DNA of 64,000 bases, taken from the NCBI GenBank assembly GCA_020744425.1, contig JAGMUV010000001.1, positions 3,968,001 through 4,032,000 of the forward strand. Direction: 5' to 3'. The position numbers and the translations under genes are program-made. How positions within the stretch are numbered: position 1 is the first letter of the stretch; the number at the start of each line of letters is the position of its first letter. The notes below the pieces were generated by a model that saw nothing but the letters and a program-made list of their open reading frames with translations, did not search any database and was not told where the DNA came from. This DNA is from Dactylonectria macrodidyma (lineage: Eukaryota > Ascomycota > Sordariomycetes > Hypocreales > Nectriaceae). This document shows positions 25,215-37,441 of the stretch, piece after piece.

Positions 25215-25544
25215 AGACTTATTAAGATCTAAAAACATATTTTTAAAATAAATTAGAAAAAAAGTTATAAGATAGTATTTTTTTAAAGAATTTTAAATTT
25301 TATTAAGCTGACTATAAGTAAAAATAGTAAAAAAAACAGTGCGAATTCTATATTACTAGCGCTATAAGTATGTATAGCTTAAAAAATTCTTAAAAATAAT
25401 ATATATTATACATAAGCTAAGTTTAAGATTTTAACTATTTTAGACTTAGTTTAATTTTTAAGAATCTTTATAAAATTTTATTTTAAAGTATATTTTATAA
25501 TTTCTAACTGGCTTGTATTTCTGACTTGCTTATTATATATATTA
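25215..25544. mobile_element. MITE M6, right fragment
   Basis: Continues the M3-like sequence exactly where the left fragment stopped (ACTTATTAAGATCTAAAAAC). It contains AACAGTGCGAAT and GCGCTATAAG and ends in a decayed inverted terminus with TCAGAAA/TTAGAAA words. Confidence 0.75.
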
Positions 25545-25679
25545 TAAAAATATAATAATATAAAAATAAAAGTCTAAATAGCAGTTTTAATAATAGTTAT
25601 TAAAAGTATAGAATATATTATATTAAATATTTATTATAGTATTTATTATAAGTTAGTTAAATTATAAAAGCTTAAAAAT

Positions 25680-26224
25680 TATAAAGTCCTTATATAAAAT
25701 ATATAATTTATAAAGAAATATCTCCTCTAGCTCTTATTAAATAAGATTATAAATAATATATTTAAAATCTTCTAATTTTTAGCTTTATAATAGTATATAA
25801 TATATCTTAAAAAGCCTATCTCCTTTATATTATAATTATAAAAGATATTTATAATAAAAACCTTTAATAAGATTAGAGTTTAAGTACTAAATATATATTT
25901 AATAGTCTTAAAACTTAAAATATATCTCATCTAGTTTTATTATAATAAATTATTTAAATCCTCTATTAGATTAAATATATAACTAGATAGTAATCTCTTT
26001 ATAAAGCTAGAGCTTTTCTTTAGCTAGTCTAAATAGAAGATTATTATTAATATATGCATTTTTTAACTAATTATATCTAACTAACTACCTTTCTAATTAC
26101 CTTTTCTTGCTTCTTTTAAATCTTTAATTCTTTTTCTAATTAGTTAATTCCTTAACTTATAATCACTAAGTTCTACTAATAACATTCCACTCCTTTCACT
26201 CCTTTTACTACTATAGCTTTTATA
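25680..26224 (+). repeat. LTR-A copy 5, inverted
   Basis: Reverse orientation relative to the copia element: TATAAAGTCCTTATA... to ...AGCTTTTATA, ~545 bp, strongly AT-shifted. No clear target duplication. Confidence 0.75.
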
Positions 26225-26616
26225 GTTTTAAAAATATATATATATATATAAAGAAGTTTAAAAGAAATAATAATAAACTAATAATATAGAATAGTTTTTT
26301 AAATCTATTTTAATTAAAATTATAAGCTCTAATTATTATTAAAAGTAATACTAATTATTAAACTTTAATTAATATTTTATATTTAAAAAATACTATTATT
26401 ACTATTTATAATAATTACTATTATTTATTATAATTATTATTAAAAGGTAGAGCTATTATTATAATATAAGAAATTATTTACTTTTGTCTTTTTAATTATT
26501 ATATTAATTTAACTATAATACTATGTATATCTAATTAAACTATTAGTCTTTAATACTTTAAGTATTAAGTATTATTTCTTTCTTTTATAATAAAATATAA
26601 TAATAATATTAAGATT

Positions 26617-26663
26617 ATAGTCCTTAGTAATGTATACTTAAAGAGAGGCTAGAGGTTAAATAG
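26617..26663 (+). repeat. SINE-like 5' fragment
   Basis: TTATAGTCCTTAGTAATGTA and the following bases match the start of the 22258 element after G-to-A and C-to-T changes. It stops where LTR-B begins at 26664. Confidence 0.65.
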
Positions 26664-27222
26664 TATTAAACCTAAATAAATATATAAATATATATATCTC
26701 CTTTAATAAGCTAAGTTTTAAGCTTTATTATAAGCTTAAAAATTCTATATAAAATCCTATTTAAATATACTAAAATATAGTATTAATAACACTGTTCATA
26801 CTATATAACTAATAATAGCTAATCAGCCTAATATTAGTCCGTGCTTTAAAATCAGGCAATTTTGCTTTATAATCAAAGCTTTTAATTCCTCTGTAATTTA
26901 AAATCAAAATATCTCGGCATTTCCTTAACATATAATTACAAAAATAATACCACTAAATAGCTGAATTTCTAGGCTTCTTCATAGTATATATTATGTCTTA
27001 GTAACTCCATATTTACCAGCTCAATTTGTTTATAAAAGAAGGACTACCCCTAGGACTTATTTCCTCATACAATAGAATTATACACTATTAGTATACACTA
27101 TAATAAACTATCTTCTGATAAGATACTCTTATCTTCATATACTTCTTACTTTATTATTCTTTATAAGAATATCCGTATATAAGCTATAAGCTTATACTTT
27201 TACTACTCAGTGACTTCTAATA
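26664..27222 (+). repeat. LTR-B copy (inverted relative to 34983-35528)
   Basis: About 559 bp, TATTAAACC... to ...CTTCTAATA. It is the reverse complement of the solo LTR at 34983-35528 along its length, sharing for example AAATTGCTTGATTT-type words. Flanks show no duplication. Gypsy-D coding relics start within ~50 bp on its right, but LTR-D, not LTR-B, ends that element. So this copy probably replaced or truncated the gypsy-D 5' end rather than being its own LTR. Confidence 0.7.
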
Positions 27223-27732
27223 ATTAAAAAGATAGAAACTGGGTTAATACTTCTTATAGAATTCAAGCCAGACCTATAGAACTTAGAGTAGCTTAGTAAG
27301 ACTACTCTAAGGTTAAGTACTAGAATTATAATAAAACAGAGCACTTTAAAAATAAGTGCTAGAGTCCTAAGATAAACTAGAAGCATAAGCCCATACTGGA
27401 AGGTAAGAACCTTCAATCTACTAATTACTAGCACCCTTTGAAGACGCTTGCTATAACTAGAAGCGGCTATAATGAAACCGGCGCCCCTAAAGGAACGCTG
27501 TAGCTGCACTCTAGCTAGCTATTTAAAACGGAGGAAAAAGCTAAGAATAAGCTATATAAACTAAAACCGTCGCTAGGATTCTATTTCCTATAATGGATTA
27601 TTCTAACTGGGCAGCTCTAAAGTTAGACCCTGATCCTAAAAGGCCGACTTCTAGTAATTATAAATAGGAAAATCCTTATAATGGTTAAGAAAGGCGATAA
27701 ATATATAATACGATTTATACCTATTCTAAAAG

Positions 27733-28279
27733 TGTAAAGTCCTTATATATAAAATATATAACTAATAAGGAAATATCTCCTTTAGCCCTTATTAGATAAG
27801 ATTATAAATAACATATTTAAAATCTTCTGATCTTTAGCTTTATAATAGTATATATTATGCCTTAGAAAGCCTATCTTCCTTATATTATAACTACAAAGGA
27901 CATCTATAATAAGAACCTCTAATAAAGTTAGAGTTTAAGCATTAGATATGCATCTAATAGTCCTAAAACTCAGGACACGTCTTACCCGGTTTTACTATGA
28001 CAAATTGTCTAAATCCCCTGTTAGATTGGACATGTGACTAGACAGCAATCTCTTTATAAAGCTGGGGCTTTTCTCTAGCCAGTCCAGAAGGATTATCATT
28101 ATCAATACATGCATTTCTCAACCAATCACTTTAAACTGACTACCTTTCTAATCGCCTTTTCCTATTCTTTCTGAATCTTCAATCCCTTTTCTAATTAGTC
28201 AATTCCTTAACCTACAATCGCCGAGTTCCACTAATAACCTTCCACTCCTTCCACTCCTTCCACTGCTATAGCCTTTACA
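27733..28279 (+). repeat. LTR-A copy 6, solo, inverted, well preserved
   Basis: 547 bp, TGTAAAGTCCTTATA... to ...AGCCTTTACA, keeping both canonical TG and CA ends. Flanks AAAAG/AGAAG differ by one G/A, fitting a 5-bp target duplication. It interrupts gypsy-D between gag and protease. Confidence 0.85.
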
Positions 28280-31200
28280 AGAAGATAGTGAATCTTATTA
28301 AAAGAAGGTTAAAGAAGAAATTTCTAATAGATAGCTAAGCTAGGTTAAAGTAGACTATAGCTAAGTAGGAAACGCACTTAGTATAACCTTTTAACTACTT
28401 AAGGCCTGAGCTATATAAATAAATAATGACTATAACTATTAATAAACTGGTTATATAAAGAATGAATACTTAGTATTATTTTCTAAAAAAGGCAAATAGA
28501 TCTAGAATAAGCTCTATAATAATAAGAAATCTAAGTAAGACAGTAAATAATAAGATACTAGTACTAGTGCATACTATAAACCTTTATAAAGCGGAATAGC
28601 TAAAAGCAGATAATATCTAAAAGCCTACTATATCCTAAATAAATAACTTAGTTAAGAACCAGAGCTTATTATTATACTTATAGATAAATACTTAGATAGT
28701 AATAATAAAGAATAAGCAGACTCTTATTATAAAGAGTATAAGGAGTCTCTAATAGAAGTAAAGGAATAGTAAAATATAATAGAAATTAACCTATAAGGAA
28801 TTTATATATAGTTAAATAATAAAGATTAATACTAGTAAATAATTAAAGAAAGATAAAAACCTTAAACTAAAAAAGACCTTTATATCTATACTTAATTAAG
28901 ACTTAAAGTATAAAGTAATAAAGAGATACTTTAAGAAGAGTTCTTAAATAACCCCTATATTAGAATAAATAATCCTTAATATTATAAACTTATATAAATC
29001 TTATACTATGACTTATATTATAAAAAGCATATTTATAATAAGTAAAAAAATGACTATTTTCTTATATAATTAGAAGATTACTTAGTATTTATACTATACT
29101 TTTATAATAAAATTAAAGGCTATTAAATAAAGAGCTTTAGACTTATTAATAGAATTATAATCCTAGAATATTCTAATAAGTTTTTCCCTTTAGAATATAT
29201 TAAAGGACTAATAAACTTAATATAATATAATAAAGAAGACTGCTTAATTTATACTTAAGCTAAGATTAACTTATAGTATATATAATAAGATAAATAAAAA
29301 GACCTAATAGCTAACTATATTAAGTAAATATAAGTACTATAAATAAAAAATAATAAATACTACTTATAGAAGAGTAATAAGTAAGTAATAATATAAAAGG
29401 AAAATCACTTTTATTAAAAGCTCTATATATAGTATAAATAGTAATTAAATGAAAGACACTTAAGCTATAAGTATGAATTAATAGTATATAACTTATTATA
29501 TTAGTAAATAGTAGAGCTAAAGCAGACTATATTAATCTAAAAGTAGTTAATAAGCTGAAGTTATTATAAAAGTATAAAAAAGAAGCTTATATATTATGTA
29601 ACCTTAAAGGTAATATATTTAATTATAAAAATAAATAGATTATTAAAGAATTTAATTATTTAAAGGTTTTTATTAATAGAAAGAATTAAAGTATTACTTT
29701 TAATATTATTTTAATAAAGTATTATAATATTATACTTAGGTATTTATAATTAAGAAAATATAATCTATATATTAATTAGAAAACTAGCTAAATACTAGTT
29801 AATAATAATAATATACTCTTTAATAATAAAGAAAATGACTTAAAAGAAGGAGAATCTTTAATCTTAATTTCTAAAAATAGTAAGAGTGAGAATTTGTATA
29901 AGGAAATAATAGATACTCTATTACTCTTAATAGGAATATAATATAAATACTATAAAGGCAAGAAAAATACACTCTAAAGAACGATTAGATGCTTTTAATA
30001 ATAATTTAGAAAAATGAATAAAGACTTTAAAAAATAGAAAAAATAATACTAAGAAAATCCTAAAAATAATAGGCTTAAGAACATACTAATATAGTATTAT
30101 ATTTATAAAAAGCTCTTTATAAAAGAACTTAAAATAGGACTATTAGAATTTAGTTAATAGAATTATAAAATTATATTAAAAGATAGAATAGTACTTACAT
30201 TCTATAAGATTTTTAATCTTAATAAGATATAGTTATAAATACTTAAGAAATATATTAAAGATATAGTTATATTCATTCTTAAAAAAAATAGTAAATTCTA
30301 ACTTATTATAGATTATTACTACTTAAATAATATTATATTAAAAGATCAAACCTTATTACTACTTATTATAGAGCTTAAGGACTGATTCTATAGAATGAAG
30401 TTCTTTATAGTATTAGATCTTAAAAATGCATACAGCCTTATCTATATTAAAAAAGGATATAAATAGAAAACTGCTTTTAGAATAAAGTTTAAACTATATA
30501 AATACCTTATTATACCTTTTAGATTTATAAATATACTAATTATATTTTAATGAATGATTAATAATATATTATAAGAGTACTTTAATATATTTATTATATA
30601 TTACTTAAATAATATTTTTATTTTTTTTAAAATAGAAGAAGAATATACTAAGTATATTTATAAGGTACTATAAGCACTATAAGACTATAGGTTATTAATT
30701 AAACTAAAGAAAAGTTATTTCTATACTCTAAAAGTAGAATCTTTTAGATATATAATCTCTTATAATAAGATTAAGATAGACCTAAAGAAAATTACTATAG
30801 TTAGTAAATAGCTAAAACTAACAAATATTATAAAAGTATAAGCCTTCTTTAGATTTACTAATTACTATTAAAAATTCATTAAAGGGTTTAGTAAATATAC
30901 TATATTACTTACTAATCTTATATAAAAAGGAGTAAAGTTTAAATAGAATATAAATACTAAGAATGCATTTAATAAAATTAAAGAAATCATTTTAAATAAG
31001 CCTATTTTAATAACCTTTAATCTTAAATAAGAAATTAAGTTAGAAATAGACTCTTTAAACTTTATATAAAGCGCTTAAATTAGATAATGAAATAATAATA
31101 GAATATTACACTCTATTGCCTTCTTTCCTTATAAAATGCATAGTATATAACTTAACTACTCTATTTATAATAAAGAATTTCTTATAATTATTAATGCCTT

Positions 31201-32902
31201 TATGAAATTCTAATATTACTTTTTAAAAAGTAAATATAAGATTAAGATCTATACTAATTATAAGAATATTTTATACTTTACTATTACTTAAGAACTTAGT
31301 AAATAATAATTATAATATACTAAATACCTTTTAAAATTTAATTATACTATTATCTATTATAAAGGCTTAGAGAATAGAAAAGCTAATACTATTAGTTAAT
31401 AATATGACTTTAATAATAGTAAAAGAATAGTTAATAAATAACTCTTATACTTTATACTTAAAGAATACTTAAAATAAAAGTTTATTATAATATCTTAAAA
31501 AGGATAAAAAAGACTCCTATAGTTAAAATATTTAGAACTAATTTAAAATAATAGACTAGCCCTCTATTAAATAGACTAACCCTAAAGATATACTAAAAGA
31601 GTTATATATAAAGACAGACTTATTATTATTCTTAATAGGTTTTAATATTAAATAATATAAAACTTATATATAAAAGGACTATATAATAGTAATATTAATA
31701 TATTATAATAATATATTACTAGAATGTACTAAATATATAGACTTAATAAAGATCTATATAATATAATTAAAGAATACTTAAAGTATTACTTACTAAAGCA
31801 ATTACTAATAGAATACTTAAAAAGGCTAGAAGAATCAGATAATTACTAATTTAACTAAGTTACTAGTAGCTACCCTTAGAAAAGATATATTAAATAAAGC
31901 GAAAATAGTAGAATTATTATACTTAATAATATAAAGAATTACTTTATATAATACTATTATAACTAAGTATATAATAGAATGCTTACTTAAGCTATAGTAT
32001 AAATAGAGGAATTCTATAAAATAGAAAATATATATAAAACTATAAAGAATTTAATAATATAATGCCCTAAATGCCTTAAGGACTAACTATATATCTTTAG
32101 AATAATTACTATAATATAATACTTAATAGAATAAGGAAACTCACTACTTAGATAAATCTAAAAGTATAATAATATATTACTTAAAAAAGAATGAATAAAT
32201 AAATAGTAAGTTCTTAAAGAATTATAGTATAAACCTATATAAGAAATTCATAAATACTTATTATATAGATATTAAAGAGTTAATAAAACCTTTAATAGAG
32301 TTAGAATAACTTACTAATTCCTTAAAATAAAGATAATAATTATTACTATTATTTATAGATATAATCTCTATATAAAAACTAAAGTATAATACTATAAATT
32401 ATATAAAGAACTATAACCTTTACTAATTATAATATAATTATAAGACTCTATTATAATAGATTTTATTATAAAGTTATCTTTATTAAAAGACTTAGTAATT
32501 AGAACTCTTTATAATAGCATTTTTATTATTATAAATAGACTTATGAAATTTTCCTATTTTATACTTTACTAAGAATTAATAAATATAGAGTAGTTTGCTT
32601 ATATCTTTTTAAGAAATATTATTAGTACTTATAGGCTATTTTTAGAAATTCTCTTTAATAGAAGACCCTTATTCACTTCTAAGTTTTAATAAGTACTAAT
32701 AGACTATTTAAAATTAAATTACTAACTCTCTATAGCTTTCTAACTATAGATTAATAGATAAATAGAAAGAATAAATTAAATATTAAAATAATACTTTTAA
32801 TATTATATTAATTATAAATAAAACGATTAGGTTAAAAAGCTACTAACTATATAATTAAGTTATAATATAGCTATTTATAAAAGTATAAAACTCACTCTAG
32901 TA

Positions 32903-33343
32903 TAACGTACATGATAAGCGAGTGCACCAACCAAGTGAGTGCACCACTTATACTGTACAGCTAAAAGTCATAATTTTCAATTTTCTAAAATTAGATACAG
33001 AATTCTAGGAATTTTAGAGAATTAGCTTTAGATCTTTAAATAAAAAAGTCATAAGATAGTTTTTTTTTTAGACTTTTAAAAAATTTACTTAGCTCTTTAA
33101 AAATAAAAATAAGAAAAAAAACAGTGCGAATAAGATTATTTTAAATAACTTTATAAGGAGTTTTTATAAAATCCTAGAAAAATAATTAATTATTATAATT
33201 AAATTAATACATCTATTTTTTAAATTATAGCCATTTTAAGCGTAGTTTGAATTTTTAAGACGTTTTTTAAAAATCGTGTTTTAAGGTGTAAACTTGCTTT
33301 GGTGCACTCACTTGGTTGGTGCACTCGCTTATCATGTACGTTA
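32903..33343. mobile_element. MITE M2 (7-mer TGCACCA)
   Basis: 441 bp with perfect 44-bp terminal inverted repeats (46 bp counting the TA on each side). Each arm reads TAACGTACATGAT-AAGCGAG-TGCACCA-ACC-AAGTGAG-TGCACCA. Flanked by TA on both sides. The interior shares AACAGTGCGAAT with M3. It is inserted in the gypsy-D integrase C-terminal region. Perfect arms suggest it is the youngest MITE here. Confidence 0.9.
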
Positions 33344-33984
33344 TACTAATTTTAGATTTACTTTTAATACTTATAAAGTAAGTTATAATAAATTAATTAT
33401 CCTTAAAGCTATCCTTATATTAGAAAAATTAAAAAATCTATTTAAAAAAATAAAGACTAAACTCGAATTTATTAAAAAACTAAATAAAAAAACACTATAA
33501 TAAAAAATAAATAAAGGAACTATCCTTTTAGAAAGGAGATATAGTGTACTTTACTATAAAAAACATTAAAATAAAATAAAAAAATAAAAAACTAGACTAT
33601 AAATATATTAGATTTTATAAAATTATTAAAAGAATCTTAGAAAATAATTACTAATTAGACCTATTACTAAAAGTCAGACTCTACTTAGTCTTTTATATTT
33701 CCTTTTTTAAGACTATGAAAAATATAATTTATACTAAGTATAGTAATAAATATAAGACTAAGGTTAGAAGACTAAAAGAATATAAAGTTAAAGAAATTAT
33801 TAATATATAATAAGTTAATAATAAGACTGAATACTTTATTAAATAAAAGAATTACTTTAAAAGTAGGAATTAATAGAAATCTATTAAAAACCTTACCTAT
33901 ATATAATGCTTACTAAAGAACTTTTATTAATAATACTAGAATTGAATAAAGGATTATAACTAATAGAACTCTAGTTAATAATAT

Positions 33985-34690
33985 TAGTATATACTAAAGA
34001 CTAAATATTTATAATAGCTTTATATTCTACTTGCTTTAATGCTTCTAATTCTTCTAACGATTTAAGACTATAATAAGTTATCTTATGACCTTAGGTAACT
34101 AAAGATTAATACTAATAATAAGCGCGCTTTAGAAGCTCTAAAGCTTTATTAAACTTATCTTAAGCTGCTTAAAGAGTAGCTTATTTCTTAAGGAATCCTT
34201 CTTCTAATTCTAACTCTCTTACACTAAGGCGTTTAGCCTTAGTAATAATATAAGTTATTATACTCATTTTAGTAAAAAGAAGCGATAAAACCTTATAATA
34301 ACTTATAAGAATTTAGAAAAATACTAATTATATTATAAGAACGACCCTTCTTAATATAAAAACTATATTTTTTAAACTCCTTATTTAATATCTTACATAC
34401 CTGCCTATAAGCAATATAATAAAAATATAGTATTACTTTAAAACTAAACTCTTTAATAGCTATAGTAAGAACCAGTGTATTTATAGTAGAAATAGGAACC
34501 TAGAGGCCTTTAGTAGAAGCAGCTTTAATTAATTTACTTACTATTAACTTAAGGATTTTATAGGATTTTAGAGGATACTTTAAAATTTAACTATTCATCC
34601 TATTAGTATATTAAGAATATTTAAAGAAGTAAGTTAAAAACATACTAATAAATGCATAAGAAATAGTCTTAAAGATAGCTATAAGGGTAT
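33985..34690 (-). pseudogene. antisense coding-like segment between gypsy pol and 3' LTR
   Basis: The minus strand carries two coding-like stretches opposite to pol. The downstream one starts at ATG 34267 (MSIITYIITKAKRLSVRELE), continues through EEGFLKK and KFNKALELLKRAYY to SLEELEAL, and looks coiled-coil-like, with stops only at TAA/TAG of RIP type. The upstream one (~34690-34275) reads KILKLIVSKLIKAAS and YRQVCKILNKEFKKYSFYIK with few stops. Gypsy-E has no such segment: its pol relic runs nearly to the polypurine tract. Extra antisense frames between pol and the 3' LTR are known from some plant gypsy elements; function here is unknown and the copy is dead. Confidence 0.5.
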
Positions 34691-34695
34691 GACTA

Positions 34696-34708
34696 ATAGG
34701 AGGGGAGA
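34696..34708 (+). other. gypsy-D polypurine tract
   Basis: TAGGAGGGGAGA immediately precedes LTR-D. A near-identical GGAGGGGAGA tract on the minus strand abuts the LTR at the right window edge. Confidence 0.7.
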
Positions 34709-35653
34709 TATTATATTACAGCCCAGGCTAGGACTAGGTAGTTATAACTAGCAGAACTATAACATACTTACTTTTTTATATAATACTAAACCCTGAACTT
34801 ACCTTATATAAATAAGCTAAAGTGCTTAGCTTACTTATTTAAGATAAGCCGTAAGACTAGGCTTATTTATGCTAAGTAAGCTATAAGGTTAGACTTACCC
34901 TTACCTAGTAAGCTTAATAGAATAATATTAGTATATAAGTACTTTTATTTAGTACTTTTATAAAGATAGCTTTACTAGCTATTGTTAGAGGTTACTGAGC
35001 AGTAAAAGTATAAGCTTATAGCTTATATAAGGATATTCTTATAAAGAATAATAAATTAAGAGGTATATGAAGATAAGAGTGTCTTATCAGAAGATAGTTT
35101 ATTATAGTGTATGATTTTATTGTATTGGGAAATAAGCCCTAGGGGTAGTCCTTCTTTTATAGACAAATTGAGCCGGCAAATATGTAGTCACTAAGACATG
35201 AGGTATACCATTAAAAAGCCCAAAAATTCAGCTATTTAGTGGTATTATTTTTGTAATTATATGTCAAAGAAATGCCGAGATATCTTGATTTCAAATCACG
35301 GAGGAATTGAAAGCTTTGATTATAAAGCAAAATTGCTTGATTTCAAAGCACGGACTAATATTAGGCCGATTAGCTATTATTGGTTATATAGTGTGAATAG
35401 TGTTATTAACACTGTATTTTATTATATTTAAATAGGATTTTATATAGAATTTTTAAGCTTATAATAAAGCTTAAAACTTAGCTTATTAAAGGAGATATAT
35501 ATATTTATATATTTATTTGAGTTTAATAGCTATTAACACACTTAGTTCTATTAAATCTACTATTCTACTATTACTAGACCGTGACTTATATTACATATTA
35601 TAATGTCCCTAATCCACTCAATTATAAATACTATATGCCTTAGATCTACTCTA
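34709..35653 (+). repeat. Gypsy-D 3' LTR (LTR-D), interrupted
   Basis: Starts TATTATATTACAGCCCAGG after the polypurine tract and ends ACTCTA. Homologous to 4902-5440. Solo LTR-B is inserted at 34983. Confidence 0.75.
34983..35528 (-). repeat. LTR-B solo LTR nested in LTR-D
   Basis: 546 bp, TGTTAGAGGTTACTG... to ...GTTTAATA, flanked by a perfect GCTAT duplication (34978-34982, 35529-35533). The uninterrupted LTR-D at 4902 confirms the empty site. Opposite orientation to 26664-27222. Confidence 0.85.
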
Positions 35654-35805
35654 GAACCCTAGTGTAAGCCCAACTGTTATATCTTAGGCTTGGGTTTTAA
35701 GCCTTTATACTATTATTTACTATTAGTTATATTTTTTTTTACTATTTAACTTCTAGCCTCTTTCTAAGTATTCATTACTAAGGACTATAATCTTAATATT
35801 ATTTT
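35654..35805 (-). repeat. SINE-like copy, reverse, decayed
   Basis: Reverse complement of the 22258 element: GCTTGGGTTTTAAGCC, a run of T, then CTTCTAGCCTCTTTCTAAG and GGACTATAATCTTAA. It lacks the tandem tail. It lies right after the end of LTR-D. Confidence 0.65.
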
Positions 35806-35814
35806 TATAAGTTT

Positions 35815-36085
35815 TTGTAAATTATGTATACATATAGTGCTAGTAATATTAAATTTATACTATGTTTTTTACTATATTTATTTATAATTAGCTTAATAAT
35901 TTATTTAAAAATATAAAAAATGACTAGTTTATTAACTTTTTAATTAAATATTTAAAATTAATTTCTTAAAAATCTCAGAGCTATATAACCTATTTTAAAA
36001 AATTTAAAATTTACACTTTTAAATATATAATATAAGTTTTACATAAGCTTATTTATTATACAAGCTTATTATATACATTAATTAA
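35815..36085. mobile_element. MITE M5, 5'-truncated, decayed
   Basis: Matches the right two-thirds of M1 (TTAACTTTTTAATTAAATAT and AAAATTAATTTC) and ends in a worn terminus (CTTATTATATACATTA). The left terminus is missing. Its 7-mers read TATAATA and TGTAAAA, too worn to assign. Confidence 0.55.
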
Positions 36086-36247
36086 CTTTATAATTTATAT
36101 TTTAAAAGTAATAATAGTATTTATAATATTTAAGCCTTATTAAGCTCTAAAGGCTATAAACTATACCTTATAGTATTTATATATATTATAATTTAATTTA
36201 AATATATTAATTATTTTATTATTAAAGTATTAATTCTTAATATAAAG

Positions 36248-37103
36248 TAATATATATAATAAGCGAGTATAATAGATAAAAGTACGTAATACTTAAACTT
36301 TTCACTTTAAAGTATAATTTTTAAAAAATTCTTAAAAATTAAATTTAAGTTAAAAATTACTAAAAACTAGGAATTATATTTATTAATTAAGAATATATAA
36401 GATATAAATCTTTAGAATCTTATATATTTTTATTTTTTAATTTATTAAGAAATAGTCTATTTATATTATAACGTACATAATAAGCGAGTTAGAAATACAA
36501 GTGAGTCAGAAATTACAAAATATACCTTAAAATGAAATTTTAGAAAAATTCTTAAAAAATTAAACTAGGTCTAAAATAACTAAAATTTTAAACCTAGCTT
36601 ATTTATAATGCATGTTATTTTTAAGAATCTTTTTAAGCTATATATACTTATAGCGCTAGTAATATAGAATTCGCACTGTTTTTTTTACTATTTTTACTTA
36701 TAAGCTTAATAAATTTTTAAAATTCTTTAAAAAAATACTATTTTATAACTTTTTTTCTAATTTATTCTAAAAATATGTTTTTAGATCTTAATAAGTTTTA
36801 TATCTAGTTTTAAGAAATCTAAAATTGCTTATTTTAGCTATATAGTATACTTTTCTGACTCGCTTGTATTTCTGACTCACTTATTATATATGTTATACTT
36901 TATTATATCTAATTTAATAAGTTAGTTAAAATTATAAAAAAAAAATATTTATTATATTAAGATATATTAAGTTAAAAAAATAAAGCTTATATAAATTTAA
37001 TAATTTTATTATTGGTTTTAGGTTATTTAGAGTAGGTTATTTTTTACTATATAGTGTATTATTATACTCGCTTATTTATTATACTTACTTATTATATATA
37101 TTA
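36248..37103. mobile_element. MITE M4' (7-mer TATAATA), interrupted by M3
   Basis: Inverted copy of the MITE at 37442-37873: 36248-36478 matches the right part and 36898-37103 the left part. Without the M3 insert it is ~437 bp against 432 bp. Terminus reads AAGCGAG-TATAATA-GAT-AAAAGTA-CGTAATA. Confidence 0.7.
36479..36895. mobile_element. MITE M3 (7-mer TCAGAAA/TTAGAAA)
   Basis: 417 bp, flanked by TA on both sides. Arms read TAACGTACATAAT-AAGCGAG-TTAGAAA-TAC-AAGTGAG-TCAGAAA and the matching inverted right arm. The interior has GCGCTAGTA and ATTCGCACTGT. It is inserted inside M4'. Confidence 0.85.
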
Positions 37104-37441
37104 TAATAATCTCTTTATTGTTATTTTTAAATAAGTTTATATTTTAATCTCTATTTAAGTTCTAAACGATATATTAAAATATAGTTCCTTTTTCTTTAAA
37201 AAAGCTAGAGCTAATATTAGTAAGAGTTATAAATATTACAATAGTTTATTATTATTACTTAGTATATATAATAACTATTTAAATAAAAGCTATTAATATA
37301 TAATAATTATATTTAAAAGCTAGTTTATATAAAGTATAAAATAGCTTTAAACTAAGTTTTTAAAGAATAAATTAAAGTTTATATTAATAAAGTAATTAAA
37401 TTATATTTATTAAATAATAATTATAATATTATATTAAGTAA

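Larger units (their letters stand above)
27270..33980 (+). pseudogene. gypsy-D gag-pol relic
   Basis: Gag knuckle near 27330 reads NYNKTEHFKNKC with flanking Cys and Trp codons turned to Tyr and stop. RT: LDLKNAY near 30415-30440, KTAFRIKFKLYKYLI near 30465-30515, and palm box YYLNNIFIF at ~30595-30625 (DD read as NN). Integrase: DFIIKL near 32460 and INRLMKFSYFI near 32530-32560. Linker: ENNYQLDLL-like near 33640. Chromodomain: EYKVKEIINI at ~33778 then NNKTEYFIK, with Trp and Glu positions now stops, ending near IKNLT at ~33890. Chromodomains in such elements bind modified histones and direct integration to heterochromatin (established for the group). The frame is broken by many TAA/TAG and two insertions. 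Confidence 0.75.
27223..35653 (+). mobile_element. Gypsy-D: chromodomain Ty3/gypsy (chromovirus) element, 5'-truncated
   Basis: Plus-strand relics run from a gag zinc knuckle (~27330) through RT, integrase and chromodomain (~33905) to a polypurine tract (34696-34708) and LTR-D (34709-35653). The gag N-terminus and 5' LTR are not found. Nested inserts are LTR-A copy 6 (27733-28279), MITE M2 (32903-33343) and solo LTR-B inside the 3' LTR. Confidence 0.78.

Noticed and set aside
27207..27509. 100-codon minus-strand frame
   Set aside because: Antisense to the gypsy-D gag zinc knuckle; the plus strand explains the sequence.
26664..35528. LTR-B copies as the two LTRs of gypsy-D
   Set aside because: The two LTR-B copies are inverted relative to each other, and the right one has its own GCTAT duplication inside LTR-D. 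LTR-D follows the polypurine tract, so LTR-B belongs to another family.
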